Both the position numbers and the translations under genes were made by a program. 64,000 nt of DNA, taken from positions 88,320-152,319 of the forward strand of contig NZ_AVQI01000020.1 of the NCBI RefSeq assembly GCF_000468115.1. The letters are read 5' to 3'. This document shows, piece after piece, positions 8,307 to 17,100 of this stretch (positions are counted from its first letter, which is position 1; every line of letters starts with the position of its first letter). Origin of the DNA: Treponema socranskii subsp. socranskii VPI DR56BR1116 = ATCC 35536 (GTDB taxonomy: Bacteria; Spirochaetota; Spirochaetia; Treponematales; Treponemataceae). The notes under the pieces are model-generated. The model saw nothing but the letters and a program-made list of their open reading frames with translations. It had not been told where the DNA came from and ran no database searches.

Positions 8307-9413
8307 ATGGCTGCGATGCGATTGTTCGACAGGTCGGAGATGCGCTATTTCCCGCTGTCGGAAAGGAAAAACAAAGTTTTCATCGAGCACGATTACGTCG
8401 ATGAAAAAACGTATAAAAGCAAAGCCTCGCCTGAACTGCGCCTTCGCGCCGAACAAATTGCCGACGAACTGCGGAAAGCGAAAGAGGCGGGCGCTTCCCG
8501 TATGTGTGCATTCGGGGCGCACGCGATCAAAAACGGGCTCGGCCTGCTGCTTTCGAAATTCGTTGCGGAAGGATGGTTTACGCACCTTGCGACGAACGGC
8601 GCCGGCGTCATCCACGATTGGGAATTTTCGTTTCAGGGACAAAGCAGCGAAGACGTCCGTGCGAACGTCGCGCTGGGGCAATTCGGCACGTGGCAGGAGA
8701 CGGGTTTTTCGATCAATGCGGCGATCGCCGCAGGCGCATACGAAGGACTCGGTTACGGAGAAGCCGTCGGCAAAATGATTTCGAAAGGCGGCATCGATAT
8801 TCCGTCGGCAGAAGAGCTCGAAACTGTCGTCTGCGATAAAAACGCTCCGCTTTCAAAACGCGCCGCCGCCGCCGATTTTCTCGATGAAATACGTTCCCTC
8901 GATCTGCCGGACGGGCGCTTTTTGGCGATAGCGCATCCGTATAAGCGTTTCAGCGTGCAGGCTGCCTGCTATGAAAACGGCGTGCCGTTTACCGATCATC
9001 CGATGTTCGGCCACGATATCATCTATACGCACAAAGCGAATAAGGGAGCTGCGATCGGGAGGACGGCGGAAGTCGATTTTTTACGCTATGTTGCATCGGT
9101 GAGCGGTTTGCAAAACGGCGTGTATTTGTCGATCGGATCGGCGGTTATGAGTCCGATGATTTTTGAAAAAGCGCTGTCGATGGCGAGGAACGTTGCAATT
9201 CAAAACGGGCAAGAGATTCGGAACGCTGCGATCCACGTATTCGATTTGCAGCGCGAAACGTGGGATTGGAGAAGGGGTGAGCCGCCTGCGGACAATCCCG
9301 CATATTACCTGCGCTTTATGAAGACCTTCAGCAGGATGGGCTGTCCCGTCGATTACACGTCGGCCGATAACCGAGACATATTGGTGGAATTGTACAGAGC
9401 GCTGCATCGGTAG
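8307..9413 (+). CDS. Conserved protein of unknown function in the sugar regulon
   Basis: 368 residues, no signal peptide or membrane span. Clear conserved-looking blocks are CAFGAHAIKNGLG, HLATNGAGVIHDWEF, SSEDVRANVALGQFG and HPMFGHDIIYTHKANKG. The glycine-rich strand-turn segments suggest a Rossmann-like fold. I have a weak impression of kinship with the deoxyhypusine-synthase-like superfamily but cannot show it. GGA lies 6-8 bases before the ATG. It sits 74 bases after the kinase-phosphatase gene and 122 bases before the ABC transporter, which has its own promoter. A role in metabolism of the imported sugar is inference from position only. Confidence 0.7.
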   Translation: MAAMRLFDRSEMRYFPLSERKNKVFIEHDYVDEKTYKSKASPELRLRAEQIADELRKAKEAGASRMCAFGAHAIKNGLGLLLSKFVAEGWFTHLATNGAGVIHDWEFSFQGQSSEDVRANVALGQFGTWQETGFSINAAIAAGAYEGLGYGEAVGKMISKGGIDIPSAEELETVVCDKNAPLSKRAAAADFLDEIRSLDLPDGRFLAIAHPYKRFSVQAACYENGVPFTDHPMFGHDIIYTHKANKGAAIGRTAEVDFLRYVASVSGLQNGVYLSIGSAVMSPMIFEKALSMARNVAIQNGQEIRNAAIHVFDLQRETWDWRRGEPPADNPAYYLRFMKTFSRMGCPVDYTSADNRDILVELYRALHR

Positions 9414-9451
9414 CCGCCGAATTCGAATGGGTAAGGTGCGGAAAAAAATCT

Positions 9452-9497
9452 TTGACTTTTCGAAAATGAGGTCGTATAATTTATGAGAACGGTTTCA
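9452..9497 (+). promoter_or_regulatory. Promoter and LacI-type operator of the sugar ABC operon
   Basis: TTGACT (9452-9457), 17-base spacer, TATAAT (9475-9480). The site TGAGAACGGTTTCA (9484-9497) lies at the predicted start, the same distance from the -10 box as the operator at 6318-6331. Confidence 0.65.
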
Positions 9498-9535
9498 TAA
9501 AACAGGAGATCGTTTTAAAGAACGAGGGACTGTGT

Positions 9536-11068
9536 ATGGATAAAAAAGTAATTGTGGATATGCGGCATATCTACAAATCGTTTTTCGGCGTGCATGCGCT
9601 CAACGATGTGTCGTTCGAATTGTGCGAAGGCGAAGTGATGGCGCTGCTCGGAGAAAACGGCGCGGGAAAATCGACGCTCGTCAAAATCATCTCCGGTGTT
9701 TACACGCGCGACGAAGGCAGCATGAAGCTTTTCGGCAAAGACGTCGAGATACATCTTTCGCCGAAAAAAGCGCAGGAGCTCGGCGTTACGATCATCCATC
9801 AGGAGCTCAATATGTGCGGGCATCTGACGGTTGCGCAGAATATTTTTTTGGGGCGGGAACTGTGTAGGGGTTCCGTGCTCAACGAACGCGAGATGAAAAA
9901 ACGCACGCAGGAAGTGCTCGACGAACTGCAAATGGACGACATTACGCCGGATACGATCGTCGGAAATCTTCAAGTGTCGAAACAGCAGATGGTCGAAATC
10001 GCAAAAGCGTTTCATACAAATGCGAAGATTTTGATTATGGACGAACCGACATCCGCGTTGACGAGCAAAGAGATCGATCGGCTCTTCGGCATTATTAAAT
10101 CATTGAAAGAAAAGGGTGTCGGCATTATCTATATATCGCACCGTCTCGAAGAGCTGCAGGATATTGCCGATCGCGTGACGATCATGCGCGACGGAAAATT
10201 CATCATACGCGGCGAATTCAAAGATATGCGGATGGATGAAATTATTAAAAATATGGTCGGTCGCGAAGTCAAAGAAAAGTTCCCGCGCATATCGACGCCG
10301 AAAGGCAAAAAAATATTTTCAATTAAAAATCTTTCGTCGGGTAAAATGGTGCGCGACGTATCGTTCGACGTATACGAAGGCGAAATCCTCGGCATCGCGG
10401 GGCTTATGGGGGCGGGGCGAACGGAATCGACGCGTGCGCTGTTCGGCGTCGACGCGAAAGACGGCGGAACGATCGAACTCGACGGCAAAGAAATTTTCGT
10501 CAACTGTCCGACCGATGCGATCAGGCAGGGCGTCGTGCTCGCTCCCGAAGATCGAAAAAAAGACGGACTGTGTACGAAGCTTTCGATCAAAGAAAACATC
10601 GCGCTGCCGAACCTCGATATTTTGTGCAACCGATTCGGCATAATCGACCGAAAAAAAGAAGCGGCGATGCTTGAAAACGCGGTAAAGCGGCTGTCGCTGA
10701 AGATGGCAGGCGGCGATAAAGATGCGGCATCCCTTTCCGGCGGCAACCAGCAAAAGCTTGTCGTTGCAAAGTGGCTGTTGCGCGAAAGCCGTGTTATCAT
10801 ATTCGACGAGCCGACTCGCGGCATCGACGTGGCGGCAAAAGTCGAAATATACAATCTGATGAACAAACTCAAACAGGAAGGAAAGGGCGTCGTATTCGTG
10901 TCGAGCGAACTTCCCGAAATTTTAGGAATCGCCGACAGAATCGTCGTTCTGTGTGAAGGACGGGTTACCGGAGAGATGCCTGCATCGGAAGCGACGCAGG
11001 AAAAAATATTATATCTTGCGACACGTTTTCTTAATAAAAAAAGCGAAAAAGAGGCAAAAGCGGTATGA
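9536..11068 (+). CDS. Ribose/galactose-type sugar ABC importer, tandem ATPase subunit
   Basis: 510 residues, the length of RbsA/MglA/XylG proteins, which hold two fused ATPase domains. The first has a standard Walker A (GENGAGKST, residues 39-47), a degenerate signature (VSKQQMVEIAKAF) and Walker B LIMDEPTSAL. The second has an altered P-loop (GLMGAGRTE) and an intact signature LSGGNQQK near residue 400, the usual asymmetry of this CUT2 class. It powers import through the permease encoded next, whose start overlaps its stop by four bases. A LacI-type operator lies before it. The exact sugar cannot be read from the ATPase. Confidence 0.93.
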   Translation: MDKKVIVDMRHIYKSFFGVHALNDVSFELCEGEVMALLGENGAGKSTLVKIISGVYTRDEGSMKLFGKDVEIHLSPKKAQELGVTIIHQELNMCGHLTVAQNIFLGRELCRGSVLNEREMKKRTQEVLDELQMDDITPDTIVGNLQVSKQQMVEIAKAFHTNAKILIMDEPTSALTSKEIDRLFGIIKSLKEKGVGIIYISHRLEELQDIADRVTIMRDGKFIIRGEFKDMRMDEIIKNMVGREVKEKFPRISTPKGKKIFSIKNLSSGKMVRDVSFDVYEGEILGIAGLMGAGRTESTRALFGVDAKDGGTIELDGKEIFVNCPTDAIRQGVVLAPEDRKKDGLCTKLSIKENIALPNLDILCNRFGIIDRKKEAAMLENAVKRLSLKMAGGDKDAASLSGGNQQKLVVAKWLLRESRVIIFDEPTRGIDVAAKVEIYNLMNKLKQEGKGVVFVSSELPEILGIADRIVVLCEGRVTGEMPASEATQEKILYLATRFLNKKSEKEAKAV

Positions 11069-12084
11069 GTGAAATACAAAAACAAAATCCCGTAAAGCGG
11101 CTTTTTGAGATCCGCGGCATGGGACAAGTGCTTACCGTTACGGCGGGGCTTATCGTGCTGAGTATCGCGTTCGGCATCGTAAACCCTGTATTTTTCAGCA
11201 GCCGCAACGTCGGAAATCTTTTGCGTCAAATTGCACCGATACTGCTCATCGGTATAGGGCAGTCCTATGTGCTCATTACCGGAAATATCGATTTGTCAAT
11301 AGGTTCACTCATCGGCATGAGTTGTATGATAAGCGCAACGCTTATGACGAAAGGAACGAATCCGTGGGTTTCGGTTGCGATTACGCTCGTGTGCTGCCTT
11401 GTCATAGGAGCTGCGAACGGACTGCTCGTCGCGCTGTGTAAGCTGCCGCCGTTTATTGCGACGCTCGGTACGATGACGATTGCGCGCGGCGTCGCACAGA
11501 TCGCGAACGGCAACTACAATACCGATTCGATCGGAGAAGCGGCGGAAGGCTTCCGCAATTTTTTCTATTACGGAAAGACGCTCGGTTTTTACAATACGAT
11601 TTGGATAGCGATCGCGTTGTGGTTTGCGTTTAATTTTGTATTGACGCGGACGCGGACAGGCCGGCATATCTACGCGATCGGATCGAATGTCGAAGCCGCG
11701 CGTCTTTCGGGCGTCAACATCGTTTCGACGACGCTGAAAGCCTATCTCGTGTCGTCATTCGTTTCGTGCGTCGTCGGCCTTATTACGTGTGCGACGAGCG
11801 GTATGGGGACGATGGACAGCGGCAATTCATACGAATTGTATGCGGTCGCAGCGTCCGTTATCGGAGGCGTGTCGACGCTCGGAGGACAAGGGCTTTTGTT
11901 CGGTACGGTTATCGGCGCTTCGATTTGGGGCGTACTGCAAAACGGATTGCAGTTTGCGGGTGCGCCGGTCGCGATCAGAAATATCGTTATCGGCATTATC
12001 GTTATCCTTTCGGTATTGCTCGACATCATCGTGCGTACCGGTCGTCATGCCGGCAAAAAAGCGGCAAAGAATTCTGCTGTATAA
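11065..12084 (+). CDS. Ribose-type sugar ABC importer permease
   Basis: 339-residue inner-membrane protein of the RbsC/AraH permease family (BPD_transp_2), about nine or ten transmembrane segments. Characteristic stretches are VLITGNIDLSIGSLIGMS, LPPFIATLGTMTIARG and VIGGVSTLGGQG, the last being the coupling region that contacts the ATPase. It overlaps the ATPase gene by ATGA and is followed after 40 bases by the binding-protein gene. Together the three genes form a complete CUT2 importer. Confidence 0.93.
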   Translation: MSEIQKQNPVKRLFEIRGMGQVLTVTAGLIVLSIAFGIVNPVFFSSRNVGNLLRQIAPILLIGIGQSYVLITGNIDLSIGSLIGMSCMISATLMTKGTNPWVSVAITLVCCLVIGAANGLLVALCKLPPFIATLGTMTIARGVAQIANGNYNTDSIGEAAEGFRNFFYYGKTLGFYNTIWIAIALWFAFNFVLTRTRTGRHIYAIGSNVEAARLSGVNIVSTTLKAYLVSSFVSCVVGLITCATSGMGTMDSGNSYELYAVAASVIGGVSTLGGQGLLFGTVIGASIWGVLQNGLQFAGAPVAIRNIVIGIIVILSVLLDIIVRTGRHAGKKAAKNSAV

Positions 12085-12124
12085 AATGCAGGAAATATAT
12101 TATTAATTATCATAGGAGGAAATT

Positions 12125-13030
12125 ATGAAAAAAGGTATTACCTTTATTATCGCGGCGCTTGTTTTGGCGGGATCCGTGTTTGCGAACGGCACACAAGATA
12201 CGGGTTCGAAAAAAGTTTATTTGATCACGATGGATCAAATGGACCAGCACTGGGTCAATGTCAATCAGGGCTGCGAAAAGGCGGTAAAAGAGATCGGCGG
12301 CATCACGTACAAGTGGCTTGCTCCCGATGTAAAAGACGATAACAAACAGATCGAGTGCATCAACAATGCGGTCGCCGACGGTGCGAATGTTATCCTGCTT
12401 GCGGCAAACGGTCCGACGGCGGTACAATCCGCGTTGAAAGAAGCGGTCGCTGCGGGCGTTAAGATTATCTATGTCGACAGCCCTGCAAAATTCCCCGGAG
12501 AGCAGACGCTCGCGACGGACAACAAAGCTGCAGGCGTAACGGCGGGCAAAGAACTTATCAAAGCGCTTTCGGCAAAAGGAATTACGTCGGGCTCGATCGG
12601 TATTATCAACACGAATGCCGCAACGACGTCGACGCTCGACCGCGAAAACGGATTCCGCAGTGCATTTGCCGGAACGCAGTTCAAAATCCTCGCAACGCAG
12701 TATTGCGAAGGAGACGCCGCGCGTTCGAAAGATGCTGCGTCGAATTTTATCGCTCAAGGCTGCGTCGGTCTTTTCGGTGCGAACGAAGGTTCGACGGTCG
12801 GTGTCGGAAGCGCAATCGCCGAGTCGAACGGTGCGGCGGTCGGTGTCGGTTTCGATAAATCCGATATGATCATGAATTTGATTCAGCGCGGTTCTCTTGT
12901 TGCGACGATGGCGCAAAACCCCGACGTGATGGGATACGAAGGTATGAAGAGCGCGGCGAAAGTGCTGAACGGTGAAAAGGTCAGTCCCGCCTACTATGAT
13001 ACGGGCGTTTCCGTTTTGACGAAAAAATAA
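12125..13030 (+). CDS. Periplasmic sugar-binding protein of the CUT2 importer
   Basis: 301 residues with a signal peptide (MKKGITFIIAALVLAGSVFA, probably cut after SVFA) and no lipobox cysteine. The mature protein is a type I periplasmic binding fold like RbsB: YLITMDQMDQHWVNVNQGCE at the first strand and AVADGANVILLAANGPTAV at the hinge-proximal helix. AGGAGG lies 6 bases upstream of ATG. It delivers the sugar to the permease just upstream. The ligand is unknown; the presence of two ROK kinases and a PfkB-type kinase implies an unphosphorylated sugar enters the cell. Confidence 0.9.
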   Translation: MKKGITFIIAALVLAGSVFANGTQDTGSKKVYLITMDQMDQHWVNVNQGCEKAVKEIGGITYKWLAPDVKDDNKQIECINNAVADGANVILLAANGPTAVQSALKEAVAAGVKIIYVDSPAKFPGEQTLATDNKAAGVTAGKELIKALSAKGITSGSIGIINTNAATTSTLDRENGFRSAFAGTQFKILATQYCEGDAARSKDAASNFIAQGCVGLFGANEGSTVGVGSAIAESNGAAVGVGFDKSDMIMNLIQRGSLVATMAQNPDVMGYEGMKSAAKVLNGEKVSPAYYDTGVSVLTKK

Positions 13031-13065
13031 ATGTGTCGAATTCGCATTTTGTGATTTAATCAATT

Positions 13066-13090
13066 TACCCCGGTATTCCGTGCCGGGGTA
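13066..13090. terminator. Hairpin between the sugar operon and the convergent ROK gene
   Basis: Perfect 8-base stem TACCCCGG / CCGGGGTA with a 9-base loop, in the 86 bases between convergent genes. There is no strong T-run, so it may be a weak bidirectional terminator or a REP-like unit. Confidence 0.45.
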
Positions 13091-13116
13091 TTATAAATTC
13101 CCTACGAAAACGCCGT

Positions 13117-14079
13117 TTATCCGTTTTTGCAAGCGGCTGCAATCGCCGCATAATCGCCGATGGCGTTTCCGAGCGCGGCGGGTACGATGCGGCAGCTTTT
13201 TCGCGGAACTTCGAGCGCTTCTCTTTCTACGGCGAGCTCCATCGAAGGGCGCAAAAGATTTTCAGAGCGCGCAAATATGCTTCCGATGATGATGCATTCG
13301 GGATTTAATAAATCGATTAAAAGCGCGAGTCCGCGTCCGAGGTATTCTCCGGAGCGCGCGTAGATGCGCCGTGCGAGCTTGTCTCCCGAATCGGCAGCTT
13401 CTGCGATCGTTTTTGCCGTGAGTGTTTCGTCCGGCACGGCGAGCAGTACCGATCGTTCGCCCGATTTTTTTGCATCCGACACCATCGATCGACCGAGACG
13501 CGCGATGCCGCCTCCGGAACAAAATCCTTCAAACGATCCGAACTTTCCGTAACCGAGCGGGCCGTTTTCGGCGAGCCTGATATGCCCTGCTTCTCCTGCG
13601 AGTCCGTTCGCACCTTCGTAGAGCCGGCCGTCGAGGATGAGCCCTGCTCCGAGTCCCGTTCCGAAGGTCAAAAATATGAGGTTGCGCGTACCTTTTCCCG
13701 CACCGAATTTCCACTCGGCGACGGTACACGCGTTTGCATCGTTTTGCAAAAATGCGGGAACGGAAAGCCGTTCGGAAATATACTCCGTGACGGGAACCGC
13801 ATCCCAGCCGGGAAGATTCGGCGGTGACATGACAAGCCCCGCTTTTTCGTCGAGCGGGCCGCCGCAGCTGATGCCTGCCGCCGCCGGATGCAGCGAATAT
13901 TCGGCGATGATGCTTTTTGCCGCAGCGATAAGCGCGTCGAGCGTTTTTTGCCACGGCACGCGTTCGGTCGCGATCTGCTTCCGTGCGACAATCGTACACG
14001 CATCGTTCGCCCAGTCAGCACGTGCGGCGACGACCGCGCATTTCGTTCCGCCGATATCGAATCCGATGTAATCGTTCAT
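13117..14079 (-). CDS. ROK family protein (glucokinase-like) without the zinc cysteines
   Basis: 320 residues. The N-terminus has the ROK phosphate motif FDIGGTK (residues 7-13) and the catalytic region is FLQNDANACTVAEW with the expected aspartate. GEAGHIRL follows. The cysteine cluster CxCGxxGCxE that binds structural zinc in most ROK kinases is absent; in its place stands YGKFGSFEGFCSGGG. It may be a sugar kinase of a zinc-free ROK branch or have another role. The ATG at 14079 has no ribosome site and lies 7 bases from TATATT. It converges on the sugar importer operon, which suggests a functional tie. Confidence 0.8.
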   Translation of the reverse strand: MNDYIGFDIGGTKCAVVAARADWANDACTIVARKQIATERVPWQKTLDALIAAAKSIIAEYSLHPAAAGISCGGPLDEKAGLVMSPPNLPGWDAVPVTEYISERLSVPAFLQNDANACTVAEWKFGAGKGTRNLIFLTFGTGLGAGLILDGRLYEGANGLAGEAGHIRLAENGPLGYGKFGSFEGFCSGGGIARLGRSMVSDAKKSGERSVLLAVPDETLTAKTIAEAADSGDKLARRIYARSGEYLGRGLALLIDLLNPECIIIGSIFARSENLLRPSMELAVEREALEVPRKSCRIVPAALGNAIGDYAAIAAACKNG

Positions 14080-14086
14080 TAGGTAG

Positions 14087-14092
14087 AATATA
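14087..14092 (-). promoter_or_regulatory. -10 box of the ROK gene, predicted leaderless
   Basis: TATATT on the minus strand with 7 bases to the ATG at 14079 and no Shine-Dalgarno sequence between. No convincing -35 box is visible at the standard distance. Confidence 0.4.
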
Positions 14093-14213
14093 GCGTAAAA
14101 AGAAAAATCGTTATATACCGGCCGATATGGCCGCACGAATTTCGCATTTCAAAAAATCCGACGGAGAGCATTTTTTTCTCGACATTTAACCGAATACTTT
14201 GTACAATACATTC

Positions 14214-14447
14214 GCAAAAGTTTTTATGGAGGTACGATAAAAAGCGCCGTCTGAAATATCGCCGTCACTTTTTATCTCGAGTTTGCTCGGATGTTTGCAG
14301 AAGTCGTGTATATGTATCGTTCCGATAAAAATCGTATGAGTACAATACACCCCATTTGCAAACTCGACTATTGAACGTGTGCGCTCACGCGCACGGCTAA
14401 AAACTTTTTCGGATGTTGAAACATCCTGCAAAAGTTTTTATGGAGGT
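14214..14447 (+). repeat. Structured leader element, copy A, upstream of oppA
   Basis: A stretch bounded by two copies of GCAAAAGTTTTTATGGAGGT (14214-14233 and 14428-14447), the second being the ribosome site of oppA. Inside are a GTGCGC/GCGCAC hairpin (about 14379-14395) and GGATGT-TGAA-ACATCC just before the second boundary. A diverged copy lies at 46995-47253, before the LRR lipoprotein gene. There is no gene in 14080-14450. It may be a cis-acting regulatory RNA or the trace of an internal duplication. Confidence 0.6.
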
Positions 14448-14450
14448 TAT

Positions 14451-16034
14451 ATGAAAAAGCTATCGGTATGGGTTCTTGCGCTCTGTGCCGCCGTGCTGTG
14501 TTTTTCGGCGTGCGGTAAGAAAAGCGCTTCAGGTGCCGAGTTTACTGTCAGCAACGGTGCCGAACCGCAGTCGATCGACCCGACGCAGATCGAAGGCGTG
14601 CCCGAACATCGTATTTATTTGGCGCTGTTCGAAGGGCTTGTCGGCTACGACGTTAAAACATGCGAAGCCGTTCCGGGCGTTGCGGAAAGCTGGGAGCGCA
14701 GTGCGGACAACACCGTTGTGACGTTCCATCTGCGTAAAACGACGTGGAGCGACGGTACGCCGATTACGGCGAAAACCTTTGTCGATTCGTGGCTCTATTA
14801 TATGTCGCCGAAAACGGCAGCCGTCTACGCGTATATGCCGGCGTTGGTTATTAAAGGTGCGAAAGAATACAACGAAGGAAAAGCGCCCGAAACTTCCGTC
14901 GGAATCCGTGCCGTCGACGATTATACGTTCGAAGTGACGCTCGTGGGACCTGTCCCCTATGCGATCGATATGATGGCGCACTATGCGTTCGCGCCGCTTC
15001 CGATGCATGCCATAGAAAAATACGGTTCCGAATGGATTAAAAAAGAAAACTTCGTCGGCAACGGTCCTTTTGTACTCGAATCGTGGGTGCCGCAGGATAA
15101 GCTTACCGTTGTACCGAACGATAAGTATTGGAACAAAGAGAATGTATTTTTGTCGCGCATTACGTTTTTGCCGATCGAAGACAGCGTTACATCGTACAAC
15201 AAATATAAAAACGGCGAAATCGATTGGAACTCGTCGAGCGCCCATATTCCGCCGGATTTAATCGACGAAGTTGCGCTCCGCGACGATTACCAGTGTGCGC
15301 CGTACCTCGGTTCGTATTATGCGTTTTTCAACGTAAACAATAAAACGCTCAAAGATGTCCGCGTACGCAAAGCGCTCATCCTCGCCCTCGATACGAAAGA
15401 GCTCGTTGAAAAAGTGACGAAGGGCGGAGAAATGGCGACCGGTACGTTTGTTCCCGAAATGGCGGGTTATACGCCGCCGAAGGGATTTTCGTTCGATGCG
15501 GTCGGTGCTAAAAAGTTGCTTGCGGAAGCGGGTTACCCCGACGGCAAGGGCTTTCCGGTACTCACGTATATTTTCAATACAAACGAAAAGCACAAAAAAA
15601 CCGCCGAATGGGTGCAGCAGCAGTGGAAGAAAAATCTCGGCATCGACGTCGAACTGCAGAACATGGAATGGAATTCGTTCCTGACAAAACGGCAGGCGAA
15701 CGACTTTGAAATCGCGCGCGCGGGGTGGATCGGCGACTACAAAGATCCGTCGAACTTCCTCGAACTTTTGACAACAGGCAGCGGAAACAACGACGGACGC
15801 TACAACGTTCCCGAATTCGATAAGCTCGTCAGTGACGCCGCTCGTATGCCGGCGGGAGCTGCGCGCATGAAAGTGCTTGAAAAAGCGGAGTCGATTGCAA
15901 TCGCACGCGATGCGGCGGTTATCCCGATGTACATCTACGTTTCGCAGTGTCTTATCGATTTGAATAAATGGGAAGGCTGGTACTCGAACGTCCTCGATAT
16001 TCATTCGTATGTAGGGATAAAACCGAAAAAATAA
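14451..16034 (+). CDS. oppA: Oligopeptide ABC importer, substrate-binding lipoprotein
   Basis: 527 residues with a lipoprotein signal (MKKLSVWVLALCAAVLCFSAC, lipobox FSAC) and the large type II binding fold of the OppA/DppA family (SBP_bac_5). Family traits include NGAEPQSIDPTQIEG near the N-terminus, VVTFHLRKTTWSDGTPITA, and NFVGNGPFVLESW. It captures peptides outside the inner membrane and passes them to OppBC. GGAGG lies 6 bases before the ATG at 14451; an upstream in-frame start at 14379 would lie in the leader element. A terminator separates it from oppB, so it is probably made in excess over the membrane parts. Confidence 0.93.
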   Translation: MKKLSVWVLALCAAVLCFSACGKKSASGAEFTVSNGAEPQSIDPTQIEGVPEHRIYLALFEGLVGYDVKTCEAVPGVAESWERSADNTVVTFHLRKTTWSDGTPITAKTFVDSWLYYMSPKTAAVYAYMPALVIKGAKEYNEGKAPETSVGIRAVDDYTFEVTLVGPVPYAIDMMAHYAFAPLPMHAIEKYGSEWIKKENFVGNGPFVLESWVPQDKLTVVPNDKYWNKENVFLSRITFLPIEDSVTSYNKYKNGEIDWNSSSAHIPPDLIDEVALRDDYQCAPYLGSYYAFFNVNNKTLKDVRVRKALILALDTKELVEKVTKGGEMATGTFVPEMAGYTPPKGFSFDAVGAKKLLAEAGYPDGKGFPVLTYIFNTNEKHKKTAEWVQQQWKKNLGIDVELQNMEWNSFLTKRQANDFEIARAGWIGDYKDPSNFLELLTTGSGNNDGRYNVPEFDKLVSDAARMPAGAARMKVLEKAESIAIARDAAVIPMYIYVSQCLIDLNKWEGWYSNVLDIHSYVGIKPKK

Positions 16035-16100
16035 AAGGTGTGAACGTTCTGAAATAAATTCAAAAATAAATTGCAGAAAATATAATTTTCTGGTACAATA

Positions 16101-16135
16101 AACGGAACGGCCTAAAACGGCTGTTCCGTTTTTTT
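16101..16135 (+). terminator. Intercistronic terminator/attenuator between oppA and oppB
   Basis: 12-base stem AACGGAACGGCC / GGCTGTTCCGTT (one G-U pair) with a 6-base loop and a run of seven T. Partial read-through would give high oppA and low oppBCDF expression. Confidence 0.85.
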
Positions 16136-16152
16136 ATGCCGGAGTACTGTAT

Positions 16153-17082
16153 ATGGGAAAATTTATTATAAAACGTTTGCTGGGGCTCATTCCGACGCTT
16201 TTCGTTATCATAACTCTGAGTTTTTTTATCACTCGGCTTGCGCCGGGCGGTCCGTTTGCGAGTGAAAAAAAAGTACCTCCGGAAATTCTCGCCAATCTCG
16301 AAAAGCAATATCACATGGATGAACCGCTGTTTAAACAGTACCTGCGCTATGTCGGCAATGTCCTCCACGGCGATTTGGGGCCGTCGTTTAAAAATAAAGA
16401 TTTTACGGTCAATCAGCTGATCGGTTCGAGCATGCCGAATTCGCTTGTTCTCGGCATCATCGCCCTCGCGCTTGCGATGCTGTTCGGTATTACGTTTGGA
16501 CTCATTTCCGCGGTAAAACAAAACACGTGGGTCGATTACACGACGATGTCCTTTGCGAGCGTAGGACTTTCGGTGCCGCTGTTCGTCGTAGGGCCGGTCG
16601 CGGTGTTTGTTTTTGCGCTTACGCTCAAGTGGCTTCCGACGTCCGGCTGGATTACGGGGCGCTACGGCTGGAAAACCCTCATTATGCCGGCTTTTACGCT
16701 CGCGCTTCCGCGCTTTGCGTCGATCGCGCGCTTGACTCGTGCGAGCGTGCTCGAAACGCTGCGTTCCGATTATGTGCGTACCGCCCGCGCAAAGGGTTTG
16801 AAAAATTCAGTCGTTATGGTAAAGCACGTGCTCAAGGGTGCGCTGCTTCCGGTCGTAAGCTATCTCGGCCCCGCGTTTGCAGGCATCGTTACCGGCTCGG
16901 TTGTCGTCGAACAAGTGTTCCTCGTGCCGGGTATCGGAAATTTTTTTGTTAAATCGGCGCTCAACCGCGATTATACGCTCATCCTCGGCACTGTCATCGT
17001 ATATTCGGGAATCCTCATTCTCATGAACCTTATCGTCGATATTTTGTACGGATTCCTCGATCCGAGAATCTCTTATAAATAA
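16153..17082 (+). CDS. oppB: Oligopeptide ABC importer, permease subunit
   Basis: 309 residues of the DppB/OppB permease family. An N-terminal helix (RLLGLIPTLFVIITLSFFIT) is followed by a periplasmic segment and five further spans. The EAA-type coupling loop is RTARAKGLKNSVVMVKHVLK, and the C-terminal VEQVFLVPGIGNFFVKSAL is typical. It forms the transmembrane pore with OppC. GGAG lies 8-11 bases before the ATG, just after the T-run of the upstream terminator. Confidence 0.92.
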   Translation: MGKFIIKRLLGLIPTLFVIITLSFFITRLAPGGPFASEKKVPPEILANLEKQYHMDEPLFKQYLRYVGNVLHGDLGPSFKNKDFTVNQLIGSSMPNSLVLGIIALALAMLFGITFGLISAVKQNTWVDYTTMSFASVGLSVPLFVVGPVAVFVFALTLKWLPTSGWITGRYGWKTLIMPAFTLALPRFASIARLTRASVLETLRSDYVRTARAKGLKNSVVMVKHVLKGALLPVVSYLGPAFAGIVTGSVVVEQVFLVPGIGNFFVKSALNRDYTLILGTVIVYSGILILMNLIVDILYGFLDPRISYK

Positions 17083-17100
17083 CGGGAATATTAAAACGCT

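Noticed and set aside
10129..11229. 366-codon minus-strand open frame opposite the sugar ATPase gene
   Set aside because: No motif or start signal; serine-rich translation is the complement of the ABC ATPase codons.
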